This document shows, in pieces, positions 37,353 through 38,609 of a DNA stretch of 38,609 nucleotides. The notes beneath the pieces were generated by a model. That model was not told where the DNA came from. It worked only from the letters and a program-made list of their open reading frames with translations, and ran no database searches. The DNA comes from Ensifer sp. USDA 6670 (GTDB lineage: Bacteria > Pseudomonadota > Alphaproteobacteria > Rhizobiales > Rhizobiaceae): positions 1-38,609 of the forward strand of contig ATWE01000030.1 of the NCBI GenBank assembly GCA_000421085.1, in the 5' to 3' direction. A program made the position numbers and the translations under genes. The number at the start of each line of letters is the position of its first letter. Position 1 is the first letter of the stretch.

Positions 37353-38144
37353 ATGTTCATACCGCTGCATGACAGGAACGAGCTGAAGCACATAAGGATG
37401 CAGTATGTGACGATCACGCTGATCGTCATCGATTTCGTTGCCTGGCTCGCTATCGGGCCCGTCGCAACCGAGGATTTCGCCGATGCCGCGATCCTCGGGC
37501 TAGGCTATATCCCCGCGATCATCTTCGATTATGCCGACCTCGATCCCTCGCTGGTGATCGTTCCGGACGAATTCACCTTCGTCACCTACTCCTTTCTGCA
37601 TGGCGATTTCATGCATCTCGCCATGAACATGCTTTTTCTCTGGGTCTTCGGCGACAATGTCGAGGACGCGCTCGGGCATTTCCGTTTTCTCGTTTTCTAT
37701 CTTCTGTGCGCGGCCGCAGGAGCGCTGGCCCATGGGCTCCTCGATCCGGCCTCGGAGGCGCCGCTGATCGGCGCCTCCGGCGCCATATCCGGCGTCGTGG
37801 CCGCCTATTTCCTCCTGCACCCGAAGGTGCGGGTCTGGGTGCTCGTGCTTTTCCGCATCCCCCTGCCGCTCCCCGCCGCCATTCCGCTCGCCTTCTGGAT
37901 CGGCCAGCAGTTCTTCATGTTCGTGGCCGATCCCGGCGGCGCCGTTTCCTGGAGTGCGCATGTCGGCGGCATCGTCGCGGGTCTCCTGCTCGTTGTCGTT
38001 TTGCGACGCCGCGGTGTGCCCCTGTTCGACCGGACCATCGTCACTCCACGAGCCGTGGAGCACCGGGCGAGAGCGCCCGATGAGACGTTGCCGGCAGCCG
38101 CCGGCGCTTCGAAGCCCGTTCCGCATTGGGGCCGCCCCACTTGA
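37353..38144 (+). CDS. Rhomboid family intramembrane serine protease
   Basis: 263-residue membrane protease with at least six hydrophobic segments. The rhomboid core is complete: HGDFMHLAMNM (H83, H88, N92) in the second helix region, nucleophile S142 in GASGAISG and general base H203 in SAHVGG. It should cleave transmembrane segments of other proteins; its substrates are unknown. ATG 37353 gives the family N-terminus (MFIPLHDRN); the 21 upstream codons overlap the adenosyltransferase end. It is the last gene before the intrinsic terminator. Confidence 0.93.
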   Translation: MFIPLHDRNELKHIRMQYVTITLIVIDFVAWLAIGPVATEDFADAAILGLGYIPAIIFDYADLDPSLVIVPDEFTFVTYSFLHGDFMHLAMNMLFLWVFGDNVEDALGHFRFLVFYLLCAAAGALAHGLLDPASEAPLIGASGAISGVVAAYFLLHPKVRVWVLVLFRIPLPLPAAIPLAFWIGQQFFMFVADPGGAVSWSAHVGGIVAGLLLVVVLRRRGVPLFDRTIVTPRAVEHRARAPDETLPAAAGASKPVPHWGRPT

Positions 38145-38238
38145 TTTCGAGGCAATGCCCTAGAAATTAAGGTCGAGTTTTCAACGGATTGCACCCGCTT
38201 CGTTGCCGGCGATGCCCGGGATGAGCCGGCCGCGCGGC

Positions 38239-38261
38239 TCCGCTTGCCAGCGGATTTTTTT
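38239..38261 (+). terminator. Intrinsic terminator of the SDR-to-rhomboid run
   Basis: TCCGCT-TGCC-AGCGGA followed by seven T. A second small hairpin, GAGCCG/CGGCTC, lies directly before it. It ends transcription from the upstream genes, so etfB must have its own promoter. Confidence 0.85.
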
Positions 38262-38266
38262 ACCTG

Positions 38267-38278
38267 TACGTAAACGTA
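38267..38278. promoter_or_regulatory. Palindromic operator-like site TACGTAAACGTA upstream of etfB
   Basis: Perfect inverted repeat TACGT-AA-ACGTA between a -35-like TTTACC (38259-38264) and an A/T-rich -10-like AATAAG (38285-38290), a 20-base spacing like promoters controlled by MerR-family regulators. The sequence resembles sites described for LiuR-type regulators of acyl-CoA catabolism, which would fit an ETF operon. This assignment is from memory and needs testing. Confidence 0.45.
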
Positions 38279-38444
38279 ATAAGGAATAAGCGTGGTCATA
38301 TCGAATTGGCGTTGGTTCATCGCGATTTAGCGTCAAGAACGGCTTGTCTATGGAGCAAAAACGCGTATCGATGTCGCCAACCGACAATCAGGCCGCCTTG
38401 TTAAGGCGCATTTTCCTGCGAACGTTCTTGGAGGGAAAAAATCC

Positions 38445-38609
38445 ATGAAAATACTTGTGACGGTGAAACGGGTCGTCGACTACAACGTCAAGATCCGGGT
38501 CAAGGCAGATGGATCGGGCGTCGAGCTTGCCAATGTGAAGATGTCGATGAACCCCTTCGACGAGATCTCGGTCGAAGAGGCGCTGCGGCTGAAGGAAGCC
38601 GGCAAGGCG
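38445..38609 (+). CDS. etfB: Electron transfer flavoprotein beta subunit (5' part only)
   Basis: First 55 codons of EtfB; the window ends inside the gene. With EtfA it forms the FAD- and AMP-containing ETF that carries electrons from acyl-CoA dehydrogenases to ETF-ubiquinone oxidoreductase. The visible sequence [20 protein letters not shown] and the [16 protein letters not shown] motif are diagnostic. A GGAGGG site precedes the ATG. etfA is expected next but lies outside the window. Confidence 0.95.
   Translation, partial: MKILVTVKRVVDYNVKIRVKADGSGVELANVKMSMNPFDEISVEEALRLKEAGKA

Larger units (their letters stand above)
38145..38444. other. Intergenic region between the rhomboid gene and etfB
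   Basis: 300 bases holding the terminator of the upstream run (38239-38261), immediately followed by the operator-like palindrome and promoter region of etfB. The last 150 bases form a leader without visible genes; GGAGGG stands 10 bases before the etfB start. Confidence 0.6.

Overview
The window looks like chromosome from a Sinorhizobium/Ensifer-type alphaproteobacterium (order Hyphomicrobiales). The evidence is high GC coding DNA, a gene order typical of that order (lysC-ptsP-prfA-prmC-DUF4167; comF-grxC-nitrilase-DUF1178 facing ubiG; argJ-GNAT-mutT next to secA; a cobalamin adenosyltransferase gene followed by etfB), and many short palindromic intergenic repeats. This is inferred from protein families and gene order; no database was searched.

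Layout. Bases 1-636 are mostly non-coding and lead to an envelope M23 peptidase gene facing clpB, with a strong hairpin terminator between them. From 5.6 to 12.4 kb a minus-strand block reads lysC, ptsP, prfA, prmC and DUF4167: aspartate-family synthesis, nitrogen phosphotransferase signalling, and translation termination (PrmC methylates the Gln of the PrfA GGQ motif). A DHFR-like gene (12.8-13.3 kb) lies between lysC and ubiG and is bracketed by two copies of a short palindromic repeat. Then come ubiG, DUF1178, a Nit-type amidase, grxC and comF. After these are an NDUFAF5-type methyltransferase and a small minus-strand pair: a one-TM protein and an orphan Flp pilin of only 57 codons. The mutT, GNAT, argJ and parvulin-isomerase genes run away from secA.

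From 25.3 to 31.0 kb the content is more accessory: a Bcr/CflA-type MFS exporter, a Wzx/MATE-like flippase coupled to a BioF2/CelD-like acyltransferase, and an AMP-dependent acyl-CoA synthetase. A decayed DUF1778 antitoxin fragment sits next to tRNA-Leu(CAA). Housekeeping and repair genes follow: dsbB-like, an HNH nuclease with a TTG start, an AlkA-like glycosylase, gluQ and a YihY/BrkB membrane protein. The right end is a compact plus-strand run (SDR, HIG1-like twin-TM protein, PduO-type adenosyltransferase, rhomboid protease) closed by an intrinsic terminator. Directly after it lies a palindromic operator-like site ahead of etfB, which runs off the window.

No CRISPR array, prophage, insertion sequence or complete toxin-antitoxin pair was seen. 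The most interesting points are the orphan flippase/acyltransferase pair, the orphan pilin unit, the antitoxin relic beside the tRNA, the structured leader and asparagine-rich product of the DUF4167 gene, the repeat family, and the operator-like site before etfB.
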